Of a stretch of DNA of 64,000 bases, positions 46,385 through 55,561 are shown piece after piece. The DNA lies in NCBI GenBank assembly GCA_029168955.1, contig JAPDOI010000145.1:868001-932000 (forward strand). Reading direction: 5' to 3'. Every line of letters starts with the position of its first letter. Position 1 is the first letter of the stretch. Position numbers and translations under genes: made by a program. Under the pieces are notes generated by a model that saw nothing but the letters and a program-made list of their open reading frames with translations, had not been told where the DNA came from and did not search any database. Origin of the DNA: Aplectana chamaeleonis (Eukaryota; Nematoda; Chromadorea; Rhabditida; Cosmocercidae).

Positions 46385-46843
46385 AGGCATCGTACGCGCA
46401 GAAAACCGTATATTATTTTTTCATGTTTTTGTGTAGCTTGGCCTCTCTAGTGAACGAAAATGTCGAAGGGGCCCATGAAAAACCTTTATTTGTGAAGAAA
46501 AGTAAATCGGAACACAATGTAATAACGAATTTGAATTTCGCGCCAAAATCTTTTTTGAAGTTTTTCTGCTTCTGGAGGCCTCGTCACTGTCATTTTCGGA
46601 GTTTTTCTGCATGTGGAGTTCGTGCCGTAACTATTTTTCATGTTGTCTTACGCTCGCACCAACATTCTTGGAAAAAGTGCTAGATGACTTGTGAGAATTG
46701 GTGGCGGATCTTCATCTTTGGCGCCTTCCAACCTCATTGCCCAACGTTTTTAACGCGCCAAAGTTTACCAGTGTGGTCTACCTGGCTCAACCATGAAATT
46801 GAGCCTGAAAAATAAAAATTGATTTTCAGCGCGAACGATGCCT
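46385..46843. mobile_element. TTAA-flanked non-autonomous element, family A, copy 3
   Basis: 459 bp, TTAA at 46381-46384 and 46844-46847, ends AGGCATCGTACGCGC and the inverse of AGGCATCGTTCGCGC. Inverted relative to copies 1 and 2 and the most similar to copy 2. It lies within the 6.2-kb foldback, so it inserted there or was carried along. Confidence 0.9.
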
Positions 46844-46849
46844 TTAACT

Positions 46850-47275
46850 CAAAATTGGTATTTGACCCTCACTATGGCGGAAGTCAGCATGAGCTCAGGA
46901 CAAAAACACACAAAACAGCTTAAAAACGGCTATAATTAGGATCACTCCGCCCGTTCATGTTGTTGCCCAATTCTCGAATAACGAGTTTTTCAAGAGCACT
47001 AACTGTTTTGAAGAGAACGAAATATAGGCTTGGGATAGATGAAGCCAGATGTGTGAATAAAATTGTGTTGCTTCATTTCAGTGGTTGTCGTCGGTTTTTC
47101 AGTTCTAAAAAAGCAGCTGTCACAGAGACCAACCCATCTGACTCTCTACCGGAACAACAAGATCAAAACTTCTCAGGGAAAACCCTGCCTCTGAAGAATC
47201 GATAGGCTAAATGTGCAAACGCTCGAGATTTCGTTGTTTACTAAGCACGTGCATTTGCGTATGTACCACACTCAC
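46850..47275. other. No gene recognised
   Basis: An 82-codon open frame (46957-47205) has no recognisable motif. No repeat structure was found until the 47280 array begins. Confidence 0.4.
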
Positions 47276-47279
47276 GGGT

Positions 47280-47955
47280 TTACTTGCTTACAGAATGCGT
47301 GCGATTGCGTACTGAATGCGTGTCATTGCGTGCCGGCAGCGCAAACTTACAAAACGACCTCGCCTCCGCAATTGCTTGCGCATTGAACGCGGGCGATTGC
47401 GTACTGAACGCGAGCACATCCGTGCCGACGGCGCGGACTGACAAACAGACTTCACCCACCAGTTTTCTTGCGTACTGAACGCGAACACTTGCCTACCGAC
47501 CGTGCAGTCTGACAAACCGATCTTCCTCACCAGTTCGCCTGCGTGCTGAACGCGGGCGATTGCGTACTGAACGCAAACAATTTCGTACCGACCACGTAAA
47601 CTGACCCAACGACCTCACCGTCCAGTTTTCTAGCGTGCTGATAGCGGGCGGTTGCGTGCTGAACGCGAGCTCCTGCGTACTGACTGCGTGTGCTCACGTA
47701 CCGACCGCAGCGAAAAGTCATGTTTCGTACTGACCGCGCGCAAAGATGACTGCGCGCGGTCAGTACGCCTCCATGGAAAATCGCTAGCGGTTGGTACGGA
47801 GCTCAGGCGAATCGACCGCGGGACACTATTTCGTTTTCGCGGTCAGTACGCAAATGCTCGCGTTCCGTACGGAATACATTTTTTGCACGCGGTCAGTACG
47901 ATAGTGGCACGCGATTGGTACGAGAAGCGATTTTTCGCCCGCGGTCGGTCCACCC
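47280..47955. repeat. Degenerate array, right arm of the 6.2-kb foldback
   Basis: The outer part (47690-47955) repeats CGCGGTCAGTACG-type units, the inverse partner of the left arm. The inner part (47280-47690) has longer units built from TTGCGTACTGAACGCG, GTACCGACC and CAGTTTTCTTGCG, roughly 90-160 bases apart. The two arms have unequal lengths and unit order, so they have evolved by local duplication since insertion. Confidence 0.82.
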
Positions 47956-47968
47956 CATTGTCTGAGTA

Positions 47969-49278
47969 GGTCCCTGATAACCTCGTTCACAGGAAGCTTC
48001 ACACCGTTTAAACGTAGGGGGCATTCATGACGGAAGTTAATATGCAGCAAGCTGCATTTTTCTTCCGATAATTGTAGCTGCCACACTTTTGACCACTCGG
48101 CTAGTCGATCGAGGTCACATTGAAGCTCATAAAAGTCAACTGCAGGCTCACTAAGAGGCCGATAGATCTTGAGGTCGTCCGCATAGAGCTTACAAGAACT
48201 TGATAGACTATCCGGAGCGTCGTTTATGTAGATAAGAAACAACAATGGACCCAGAATACTACCCTGAGGAACACCACTGGTGATCGGGTATGGACGAGAA
48301 CAGAAATTGCCAGTTTTTACACAAAATGTTCGAGATATTAAAAAAGACTTTAGCCAGTTCCAGATATCAGCGCAAATACCGTAACTTTCGAGTTTAATTA
48401 ACAATTTGTGATGACATACAGTGTCAAAAGCTTTTGCATAATCTATATAGACTACATCAGTCTGGCAGTTTTCGTTAAGTGCCGAACACCAGTCATGAAA
48501 CGAGGATAACAACTGGGACAATGTTGATTTGCCAGGCAGGAAACCATACTGGGCAGGATTGAGGAGCTTATTTGTTGTTAGGTGGGAAAGGATACAGTCT
48601 TAGACAATAATCTCGAGGACTTTACACACCGAGGAGGTTAGACTAATGGGCCGATAGTTAGAGACCTGATTAGCTGGTGCCTTTTTAAGCAAAGGTGAAA
48701 CAATTGCAGTTTTCCACGCATTCGGTAGGGTTCCCACTGCTAGACTGTGTTTGAAGATGCACAAGAGGGGGTAACATAATCCAACGGAGGCTCTCTTCAT
48801 AAAATAAGAAGGTAAAGAATCTGGGGTAAGAGAGATTTTGTCGCTCAATTTCTTGATTGCAGACGCAATCGATTCGCAGTTAATGGTGATGGATCGTAAA
48901 TTATGCGGGCATCGTTTGGGAAATGGAGGAGCGGTACCGTTATCCTGAACAAAAACCTTTGAAAAATAAATTGCGAAGGCCTCGCACTTTTGTTGATCAT
49001 CAGCGATGATTTCACCTGACTCGCTTTTCAATGCGGAAATACCCTTACGAGTCTTCACCCTAGTATTCATATACTTGACAAAACTTTTACGGTTACCAGA
49101 ACAAATAAGCCGTTTTTCACGGTTTTTCGCAAAGCGTTTGCATTCCCTTTCAAAGTTCTTTGCGCACTTAATGAAGGCCGCCCGTCCACCCAGTTTAAAG
49201 CGATCTCGCCATAGGAAATGCTTCCTAGCAGCCAATTTTGCAAATGCGGTGGGAAGTTTTTGGACTTATGGCCGCCTT
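47969..49278 (-). pseudogene. CR1-like LINE reverse transcriptase
   Basis: Read on the minus strand from about 49235: KNREKRLICSGNRKSFVKYM, PDSLPSYFMKRASVGLCYPL, SNYRPISLTSSVCKVLE, an in-frame TAA at 48600-48602, then PAQYGFLPGKSTLSQLLSSF, VVYIDYAKAFDTVCHHKLL, SGVPQGSILGPLLFLIYIND, LYADDLKIYRPL and LNGVKLPVNEVIRD. All reverse transcriptase blocks are present, including DYAKAFD, GVPQGS and YADD. The ORF is otherwise open, so the insertion is fairly recent. It is cut at 47968 by the foldback element; the endonuclease is absent. Confidence 0.9.
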
Positions 49279-51103
49279 TTACCACTCTTGCACTAGGTCA
49301 TGTATATAGACGACCCTTTTTCGATTTTTTAACCGATTTTTTCCGTCCAGAGGTAGGTGAAGTTCAGGTTTTGAAAAAAGTTATTTTTTCACCTATCTAG
49401 AAATGATTTTTAGAACATTTCCAGCCGATTGGTACCCTCTATCCGGGTACTTTTTTTTTAAACTGACATTCAGCCATTTCCAGACGCTTCTTTCGGCTTG
49501 CACGCTTTTGAAATTGTTTGTCTCCTCGTGTGCTGAGGTTCAAGACGGTGACGAGGCTTTTGTGTGCTATCTTCCTAAAGTTTCGGAGCGAGAAATCACA
49601 TTCGTGGGTAATTTTTTGGAATATTTTTCCTCCTTTAAGAGCTTCGGCACCCGAAGGTATGAGGTGTTATGTGAACCAAACAGAGAAAAGCTGTAGATGA
49701 TTCAGCTATAGTGCAAGTTCCGCTACCGACTCCGAATTCCTGGTCTGGGTCTGCTGCAGAAAACGCATGAAGAGCTTCGACCTGATGCAAGAAAATATTC
49801 GCAGACCTTATGCAAAGGGTGCAAAAAAAATGGAGTAGAAAGAGTATGAGGTCTTTCACATAATGAGAGCTCAGTTGCTGAAGCTTGCGAGAACGCTGTA
49901 GGTCCTAGCAGAGATAGACGAGGCGTTCACGCAGAAAACCGTGTCAATCTCATGTTTTAGTGCAGAATTTTGCAAATTATCTTAGCATGGACGGTGAGTT
50001 CAAACTAAGCTTTCGATCCTACCTCGTATGTGGTATTGCTGCCAAGGAATGTCAAGCGTTCGCTAAACAATTCTCTCTTATTGTGATGGCATTGAAGTCT
50101 GATGCGACGCCTGCTGAATCCCATTACGATCCCACATCTGCGAAACGTATGGTCAAGAATTCTGCCCAGCAGATGAAGTTGGATTCGCTCGAATAATTAA
50201 TGGCAAACAACCTAACCCTTCTCTCTGTTAACCGACGGCACTTCCGACACCGATCGCAATACTTCTGATAAGAATTATCCCACCCTCCTACACATCCGTG
50301 ATTTTCCACATCTCGTTAGTAGAAACAGAAAGCGGAAAGTCCGAAGACATCGTCGCCGCATTCAAGAACTCATTGAGAAGGATTCATGGGCAGACATACA
50401 CAATGGTCTTTCTCACATGCCCTTCGCGTTTGTCATAAGAAGGATGATGGCCGTGTCTGCCGATGGTGCATCTGTGATGACAGAGCACATGAACGGCGTT
50501 CGCGCAAAATTTGAAGTCATGGTATATGACGAGACAACACTCGATGGAAATGTAAGAGCAGATGCGAATCCAACATGATTCCAAGAAGTTTGAGTATCAA
50601 AATGTATTTTGTTTAAGGGTTTATTCTCAGCGTCTACATTGAATCTCGTCGTAACTGCTCAGAACAACTATGCGTATCGGCTCGCTCAGAAACAGATGAA
50701 CTTTTCGTGCCTTGGAATGGGGGCGCTACATCGAGCCCGCTGGTCGGCCAGCATGCAGCAAGCGCTAGCAAAGATCCTACGCAACTACCCCGCTTTGATG
50801 AGGAGCCTTCAAGTTTTGACTAACGAAGATAAAACTAAAAAAATCAAAGCAAGAGCTGTGGCTGCTGCGTGGATACTCCTTGATGAGCGCACGTTTCGAA
50901 CTCTTCACCACGTGACCCATACATTATTCCAGCTGACATCTTTTTCAGGGGAGCTACAGTATGGAGAAGGTCTCATAGTAGATGTTGTGTCTTGCTGGCG
51001 CAATTTCGACCACATGAAGGGAATCAACGGCTGCAAAATAGCAAATGTTGCATAAAGATTATTGAGAGACAGTAACGTTTCGAAAATGAAGAACTCCTTG
51101 AAT
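49279..51103 (+). mobile_element. hAT-like repeat, copy 3, right part
   Basis: Continues copy 3 after the LINE. The first 200 bp match copy 2 directly. The whole of 49279-50430 matches copy 1 in inverted orientation. The remainder, to the TTAA element at 51104, holds the transposase-like coding relic. The right end of the element is not identified; GGTGGTCCGCGGACCACCGT near 53185-53205 resembles the GACCCGGACCACCGC at about 39505 and could belong to it. Confidence 0.65.
49960..51055 (+). pseudogene. hAT-like transposase relic
   Basis: Several frames carry hAT/ZBED-type signatures. 'SADGASVMTEHMNGVRAKF' at about 50455-50511 is the DGASVM-x-x-x-x-NGV motif around the second catalytic Asp of the RNase H-like fold. 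Before it, in another frame, TETESGK- and SEDIVAAFKNSL-like segments fit the preceding strand region. After it, TLNLVVTAQNNYAYRLAQKQ and HRARWSASMQQALAKILRNY correspond to the HRLNLV and TRWS motifs, here in the 148-codon frame 50609-51055. At least two frameshifts and stops separate the blocks. The first catalytic Asp and the C-terminal dimerisation region were not found. Confidence 0.6.
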
Positions 51104-51107
51104 TTAA

Positions 51108-51953
51108 AGGCAGTGTTCACGGTAATCTCGATTTTGATATCAACCGCTAAATCGATGGTTTGGCCTCCAAATAGAACTTAAAAGACGAAGAAACCGAGAA
51201 AAACGAACCAGAAATGCAAAAGCATACTTTACTCTCACACCGTCTTTTGCAATTCTCTATTTTGTGTTGCTTCGTACTCTCCTTCAGACCCAAACTAATA
51301 CTGTTTCGCGTAAAATATTTTTCCATACTTGGTTGGCCCCATTTGTTACCGGTGACAACCACCGTGATCATGTTCATTCAATCGGACAACAAGTCCAGGC
51401 CAGGGAATAATGTCACTGAAATGCGACGTTTTAATGCTTTTCTCGCTGTTTCTTCGTAATTTTGGTGGTACTTGGTACCCAACGCATTGTCTTAAAGGCA
51501 GCAGACACGCTCAAAAATGGTATCGACTTTATGACATAAATCAAAGGTTTGGAGCTGGTCTTTTGTTATCAGATGAAAGTTAACGAGTTTTACGGCGCGC
51601 GGTTGAAGCATCGAATATTAGCAGCAGAACGGTTGAGATAGAGAAGCCGATATACTCTTACAGCCTGTACTGGAACGTTAACCTCGTTGGAAGCATCAGA
51701 AACCAGCCAAAGTTATCGTATTAGTACTACCAGTCTGGACGAGTTTGTATTTTGGGGCGGGGTTGCAGAAATTTTCCGATTTGCATTGCTGAAATTTAGT
51801 AGTTTTGACTCGTTTTTGACGCTTCCAACGGCGTCAGAAGTCTACTAGGAACCATGCGACTTCAGAAACGTAGTTATCTCAACAGCTTTTCCGAGAGTGT
51901 CTGCTGCCTTTAAGTGTAAAACTCGGGAACGAAAGTCATCGTGAACACTGCCT
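51108..51953. mobile_element. TTAA-flanked family C element with family B nested inside
   Basis: Outer ends AGGCAGTGTTCACGGTAAT and the inverse of AGGCAGTGTTCACGATGAC, with TTAA at 51104-51107 and 51954-51957. Removing the family B element 51496-51909 plus one TTAA leaves about 428 bp, close to the 486 bp of the intact family C copy at 15089. The element itself interrupts the region downstream of the hAT-like relic. Confidence 0.88.
51496..51909. mobile_element. TTAA-flanked non-autonomous element, family B, copy 2
   Basis: Ends AGGCAGCAGACACGCTC and the inverse of AGGCAGCAGACACTCTC, with TTAA at 51492-51495 and 51910-51913. 414 bp, collinear with 42592-43087 with an internal deletion (bases corresponding to about 42660-42725 and a short stretch near 42920). 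Nested in a family C element. Confidence 0.92.
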
Positions 51954-52243
51954 TTAAGATACGAAGGTGAGACCAAAGAGTTTCTCGTTCAGTACTATAC
52001 CTCTTTTGGAGGCCCAATATCTAAGTACCTGCTGTATTATGATCCTAGGACATTTAAGGGTTTTAATGGACCGACGTCGCAAAGCCATGAAACGCTCTCA
52101 ATTTCGGAGTCTCGAAACATGAACCCAGAAAAATACAGATGAAGGACACACTCCATCAAAGAAACCAAGACAACGCTGTTAACGGGTGATTGCTGTTGTG
52201 CCTACACAGTTCATGTGTGAATAGCTGAGGGATGCAGAGCGGG

Positions 52244-52310
52244 GTGTCGGTAGTGTAATGGTAACACTCTCGCCCGGTAAGCGATGCGGGTTCGATCCGT
52301 GCCTGACACC
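52244..52310 (+). tRNA. tRNA-like gene or tRNA pseudogene (possible Thr, GGT)
   Basis: A box TAGTGTAATGG (52251-52261) and a perfect B box GGTTCGATCC (52288-52297). The acceptor stem GTGTCGG/CTGACAC pairs with one G-T. The D stem is GTG/CAC. The anticodon arm CTCGC-CCGGTAA-GCGAT has one mismatch and puts GGT in the anticodon position. The T stem has one mismatch and one wobble. A TTTT pol III terminator follows at 52314-52317. At 67 bases with essentially no variable loop, and C instead of U at position 33, it is probably degenerate. The anticodon is uncertain. Confidence 0.55.
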
Positions 52311-52348
52311 TAAGTTTTGTATTCAACTCAGCTACCTTGTGACATCTT

Positions 52349-52968
52349 GTGATTAAATATCATGCCAAAAATAAGGCATCAAAGCATTCTAAAAACAACG
52401 CTTATCGTCACACCGATTACTCTACCTTTGAAATCGATGCTCTTGCTCTCCAACCTTGGGTAAGGTCTATAAGGACATCTGTTGCTCTGGCTTGCACCCA
52501 CATCACTGAGTTCTACCCCAGTTGCCAATCAGATTCCAATGTATCTATCCTCAGGAGATGACGCTAACGCAAAAAGCTTTTGGTCGTCACACACTGCTGG
52601 AGATGATACATTGTGAAATAGCGAGCTTCGAAGAATTCAAAATGTATAAACCTACGAACGCCAAGTTAAACACCAGAGGCCAAAATTGGCCCAAATATAT
52701 AGATGACGGGAACAAGATACAGATCACAATACGCCAAGGTTCGGTTACGAACTCAATCGCCTTACTTCAAAAGTACTGCGCTATACAGGATGCAATGTCA
52801 TCGTTCAAAACCTTCTACGCTACCATCGCCAGTTCTGCTCGAAGTTTGCTGTCGTGGTCCAACAACTTCCGAGGCGTTGAAAGCAGTCTTTGCTTCCATT
52901 GGATTTCGCTAGAAAACCACCAAGCAATGGCTATTTTGAATGTTGTAGTCGAGGTAATCCTGAGCTAG
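52349..52968 (+). other. Two overlapping open frames, unassigned
   Basis: Frames of 70 and 148 codons (52349-52561 and 52522-52968) overlap. Segments such as SKHSKNNAYRHTDYSTFEID and YATIASSARSLLSWSNNFRG look weakly protein-like, but I recognise no family. They lie downstream of the hAT-like relic in the same orientation and could be its decayed 3' part; that is a guess from position. Confidence 0.25.
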
Positions 52969-53214
52969 TACACGTGCGATGATTCACTCTATTTTTCATT
53001 TCAAAACTGCTTTTGTTCCATTGATAATGTTGGCGATTTCATGAAAATTATGGCTCAAGAAAATTTTACCTCATTCGATTTTGCAGCGATGCGGACATTA
53101 TTTAAGGATGGGTCAAAAAAATTACGGCCTCCCCAAATCTTTCAAGTTTTCCCAAGAAAATAACGACCCCCCCTTCGGTACTGCGGTGGTCCGCGGACCA
53201 CCGTGAGCTTGACC

Positions 53215-53575
53215 CTGACCCGTGGTTAGTCCGGAAGAATTCGCTATATCCCGCTGTTTATCTGAGCTTACCCAAAGTTGGCCCACTGTCAGAACCCTGT
53301 ATAAAACGTCGTAATTCCCATCATTCGAGGAGCGAACGGAGCGCGCGACGCCTCTGCCTCCGTCTTCCCTCCGCTCTCTCACTGTCTCTAACCTTCGCTC
53401 AGCACCAGCACGCGTAGGAACCAGCTGAATTTCGCCGTTTTATAGCCTGTACAGAACCTCCCCACGGTTAGTCTGCAACCTACCGTGGTTAGTCGTGAAG
53501 CTTCCACTGTTGGCCTATAAACAGCGACTATTTATCCGCAAGCTCCAGTGTTTAGTGCGCAAGCAGCAAAAGGCA
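53215..53575. repeat. CCRYGGTTAGTC-type array interrupted by a family G element
   Basis: Units such as CCCGTGGTTAGTCCGGAAG, CCCACGGTTAGTCTGCAACC, ACCGTGGTTAGTCGTGAAGC and TCCAGTGTTTAGTGCGCAAG occur at 53217, 53460, 53487 and 53553, about 26-35 bases apart where uninterrupted. The family G element 53296-53449 splits the array. Confidence 0.6.
53296..53449 (+). mobile_element. Short non-autonomous element, family G, copy 2
   Basis: CTGTATAAAACGTCG on the left and CGTTTTATAGCCTG on the right. CAGAACC lies on both sides (about 53289-53295 and 53452-53458), a likely 7-8 bp target duplication and hence hAT-like. Same orientation as copy 1 at 24510, with roughly 85-90 percent identity by eye. Confidence 0.7.
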
Positions 53576-53814
53576 GTTCAAAGACGACCACGACCAACCT
53601 GTAATCCGATCTATACAAAGAGGTGTACAAGTCTTGATTACAACATTTAGGAGATCCATCCACCTCAGGCTTCACAATTTATGAAGGTTGCCGAATTCGA
53701 ACGCCACCAAGCAAGCAGTATGTGAAAAAAAAACCCTCTAGGTTTATTACTTCACTAGTACTAATTCCAATTTCAAAGGGTTAGACGGTTACTACATTAC
53801 TAACTTTCTGGCAA

Positions 53815-54104
53815 CCAGGTGTACTCTGTTTATCTTGAATTGCACAAAACACGGCCCGCCAATAGTCCTCTAATTGGACCGCTAGTACCGTAGTGTACGT
53901 CCACGACGCGTTCTCGGCAGACCCGGGTGGCAGGGTGGGTGGCCGAGTGACGGCATTGACGAATCGATTGCTCAGCACACCGGGTGCACACACGGGTCAG
54001 CCGAGAACGCGTCGTGGACGTGCTCTACGGTACTAGCGGGCCAATTAGAGGACTATTCGCGGACCATGTTTTGTGCAATTCAAGATAAACAGAGTATGCC
54101 TGGT
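53815..54104. mobile_element. Foldback element with about 125-bp arms
   Basis: Outer CCAGGTGTACTCTGTTTATC and the inverse of CCAGGCATACTCTGTTTATC. Inner TAGTCCTCTAATTGG and 'CGTCCACGACGCGTTCTCGG' are shared. Arms are more than 90 percent alike by eye, so a young element. The loop carries GGGTGGCAGGGTGGGTGGC. No coding capacity. Confidence 0.85.
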
Positions 54105-54109
54105 CTGCA

Positions 54110-54600
54110 GATTCCTTTCCCTTGGTTTCACGCTCGAAATACAGCCCCAGTTACCTATGCTTTCCGTTTTCGATTTAGTCTGATGCGTGGACCAGGCGGC
54201 TGGCCGTGCGGGGCTGGCGGCCTCTCTGGAGAATGGGGTTCGATTAGCGCGGCGTGATCTATAGTCGCAGCCCCGTCCATTCCTCAGACTAAATTTATTA
54301 CGCAATTTCTATGACACCAAATAGAGTGCCGGAGCTCAGTTACGGAAAGTGATATATTCAGAGAAAGAACGCTATCAACTTCCAGACTAAAGACGAAACA
54401 AATTTCGTACACAAATACGCAAAAAATTATAATGAACGACTTTTTTTCGTAGCTGAAAAAGGCTTCCCACCAACTCCTTCCCAAGAAAAAACCTGTCGTT
54501 TTTGTCCTTCTTCATAGAAAAAGTGCTCTTATTGTATGATAGAAACAGCTGTTAACTAGCCTTTGCTAGTTAACAAAAACGACTATGACGAATTAAAGTC
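54110..54600. other. No gene recognised
   Basis: No coding motifs or strong repeats. GCTAGTTAACAAAA with AACTAGCCTTTGCTAGTTAAC at about 54553-54577 forms a small hairpin (TTAACTAGC/GCTAGTTAA) whose role is unknown. Confidence 0.35.
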
Positions 54601-54669
54601 CGGTGGGGAGGAGACGAATCCTCCGCTTGCGGCTCAGTTCCTCAATCTATGACAGGACCCTCTCTGTGG

Positions 54670-54849
54670 GGTGGTGGCCATCGTGTATCAACACCCCTGA
54701 GCACGCGCGAGAAATGGGGGAGGAGCGAGGTTCCTGATTGGGCGCAACGGCCGGGGACCAGGGCTAGTTCGTGTTGCGTCCAATCAAGAACCTCGCTCCT
54801 TCCCCGTTTGTCCCGCGTCCTCAGGGGTGTTGATACACGTTGGCCACCA
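54670..54849. mobile_element. Foldback element flanked by a 12-bp direct repeat
   Basis: Arms of about 80 bp with 'GTGTATCAACACCCCTGAG' and GAGCGAGGTTC in inverted order, loop rich in GGCCGGGGACC. CCCTCTCTGTGG occurs in the same orientation on both sides (54658-54669 and 54850-54861), a possible target duplication. Outer arm bases are GGTGGTGGCC and its inverse. Confidence 0.78.
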
Positions 54850-55085
54850 CCCTCTCTGTGGCTGCAGAAGAAGAAGAAGAACACCAGTATCGACTGGATG
54901 GATTGCGGACGCAAGCAGACGGTCGCAGACGGACTAACTGGGTGGGTTTTCTGCACCCGTCTATCTCGGTGCGCATCGAGGGCAGGACTCAGTCGATCGA
55001 CCAACTCTGGCGGTGGACTAAGGAATTCTCATTTTTGCCAATTTAATGGCTGCATACAGTCGTCACCATACTTGTTCCGAATCGA

Positions 55086-55267
55086 ATAATCGGATGAGTA
55101 TCCGACTGCTTCAGTCGGATAAAAAAGTCGACTTATTATTCGAAAAGTCGGATATTCGAAAAAGTGTGATATCCGACTATAGTCGAAAAGTCGAATATTC
55201 GAAAAAGTGTTATATCCGACTACAGTGGAAAAGTCGAATATTCGAAAAAGTGCGATATCCGACTACA
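55086..55267. repeat. 43-bp repeat array, left part
   Basis: Units of the type TCGAAAAGTCGRATATTCGA followed by AAAAGTGYKATATCCGACTA and CAG. The three right-hand units are almost identical. Each unit contains short dyads (TCGGATATCCGA-like halves, TCGAATATTCGA). The array is cut at TACA by the mariner-like element and continues at 59996. Confidence 0.85.
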
Positions 55268-55379
55268 GAGTGTTCCATAATTATTGGTGTGCAAGTTTTG
55301 AAGTGTTTCTCGAACGCCACACTGGATTTTGAGAATAACAAAAATGGATGCCTCTACTCATACTAGTGTTAACGACAAA

Positions 55380-55515
55380 CAGTGGTCAGATCTGAAAATA
55401 TCCGCCATCTGTTCTAATACCGGCTCGACGTCGTCTCAGGAAGACGTCGCAACAGTCACGAAGGTAGTCGTCACCTATTTCGTTCAAGGCTTTCTTGGAA
55501 ACAGCTTTTCAGTGA
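55380..55515 (-). pseudogene. Mariner-like transposase, C-terminus
   Basis: On the minus strand next to the LINE edge: KAVSKKALNEIGDDYLRD and then CCDVFLRRRRAGIRTDGGYF, ending at a stop. This is the typical C-terminal segment of mariner/IS630-type transposases (the R-R-x-x-x-x-I-x-x-x-G-G-x-F pattern). It continues, across the LINE, from SRHTQLA on the other side. Confidence 0.78.
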
Positions 55516-55561
55516 GCCAATTGTCTTCTTCTTCTTCTTTGCAGCCACATCGAGGGTTTTG

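Larger units (their letters stand above)
41788..47966. mobile_element. 6.2-kb array-ended foldback element (CTCAG family)
   Basis: Left end CTCAGACAATGGGATGGACC; the right end is the inverse of CTCAGACAATGGGGTGGACC. TA lies on both sides (41786-41787 and 47967-47968). Both ends continue into arrays of degenerate units of about 21 bp, GCGGTCRGTACGCATTGCCA-like: 41800-42300 on the left and 47280-47955, inverted, on the right. Excision of the element plus one TA restores the LINE frame. The interior (5 kb) holds a family B element, a family A element, two MITEs, a tandem repeat, an AAATA-rich tract and an unassigned protein-like segment. I found no transposase. Confidence 0.85.
40129..49278 (-). 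mobile_element. CR1-like LINE, 5'-truncated, with nested insertions
   Basis: LINE sequence on the minus strand occupies 47969-49278 (reverse transcriptase), 41658-41785 (thumb) and 40129-40866 (C-terminus and 3' end). It is interrupted by the foldback 41788-47966 and the 779-bp element 40873-41651. The 3' end carries an AATAAAG and a (TGAA)n tail next to the target. Flanks share only a short TTA/TAA. The endonuclease part is missing, as is usual for 5'-truncated LINE insertions. Confidence 0.8.

Noticed and set aside
49960..50196. Host gene starting at 49960
   Set aside because: The frame is short, and its continuation reads into hAT-type transposase motifs in other frames; it fits a transposon relic better.
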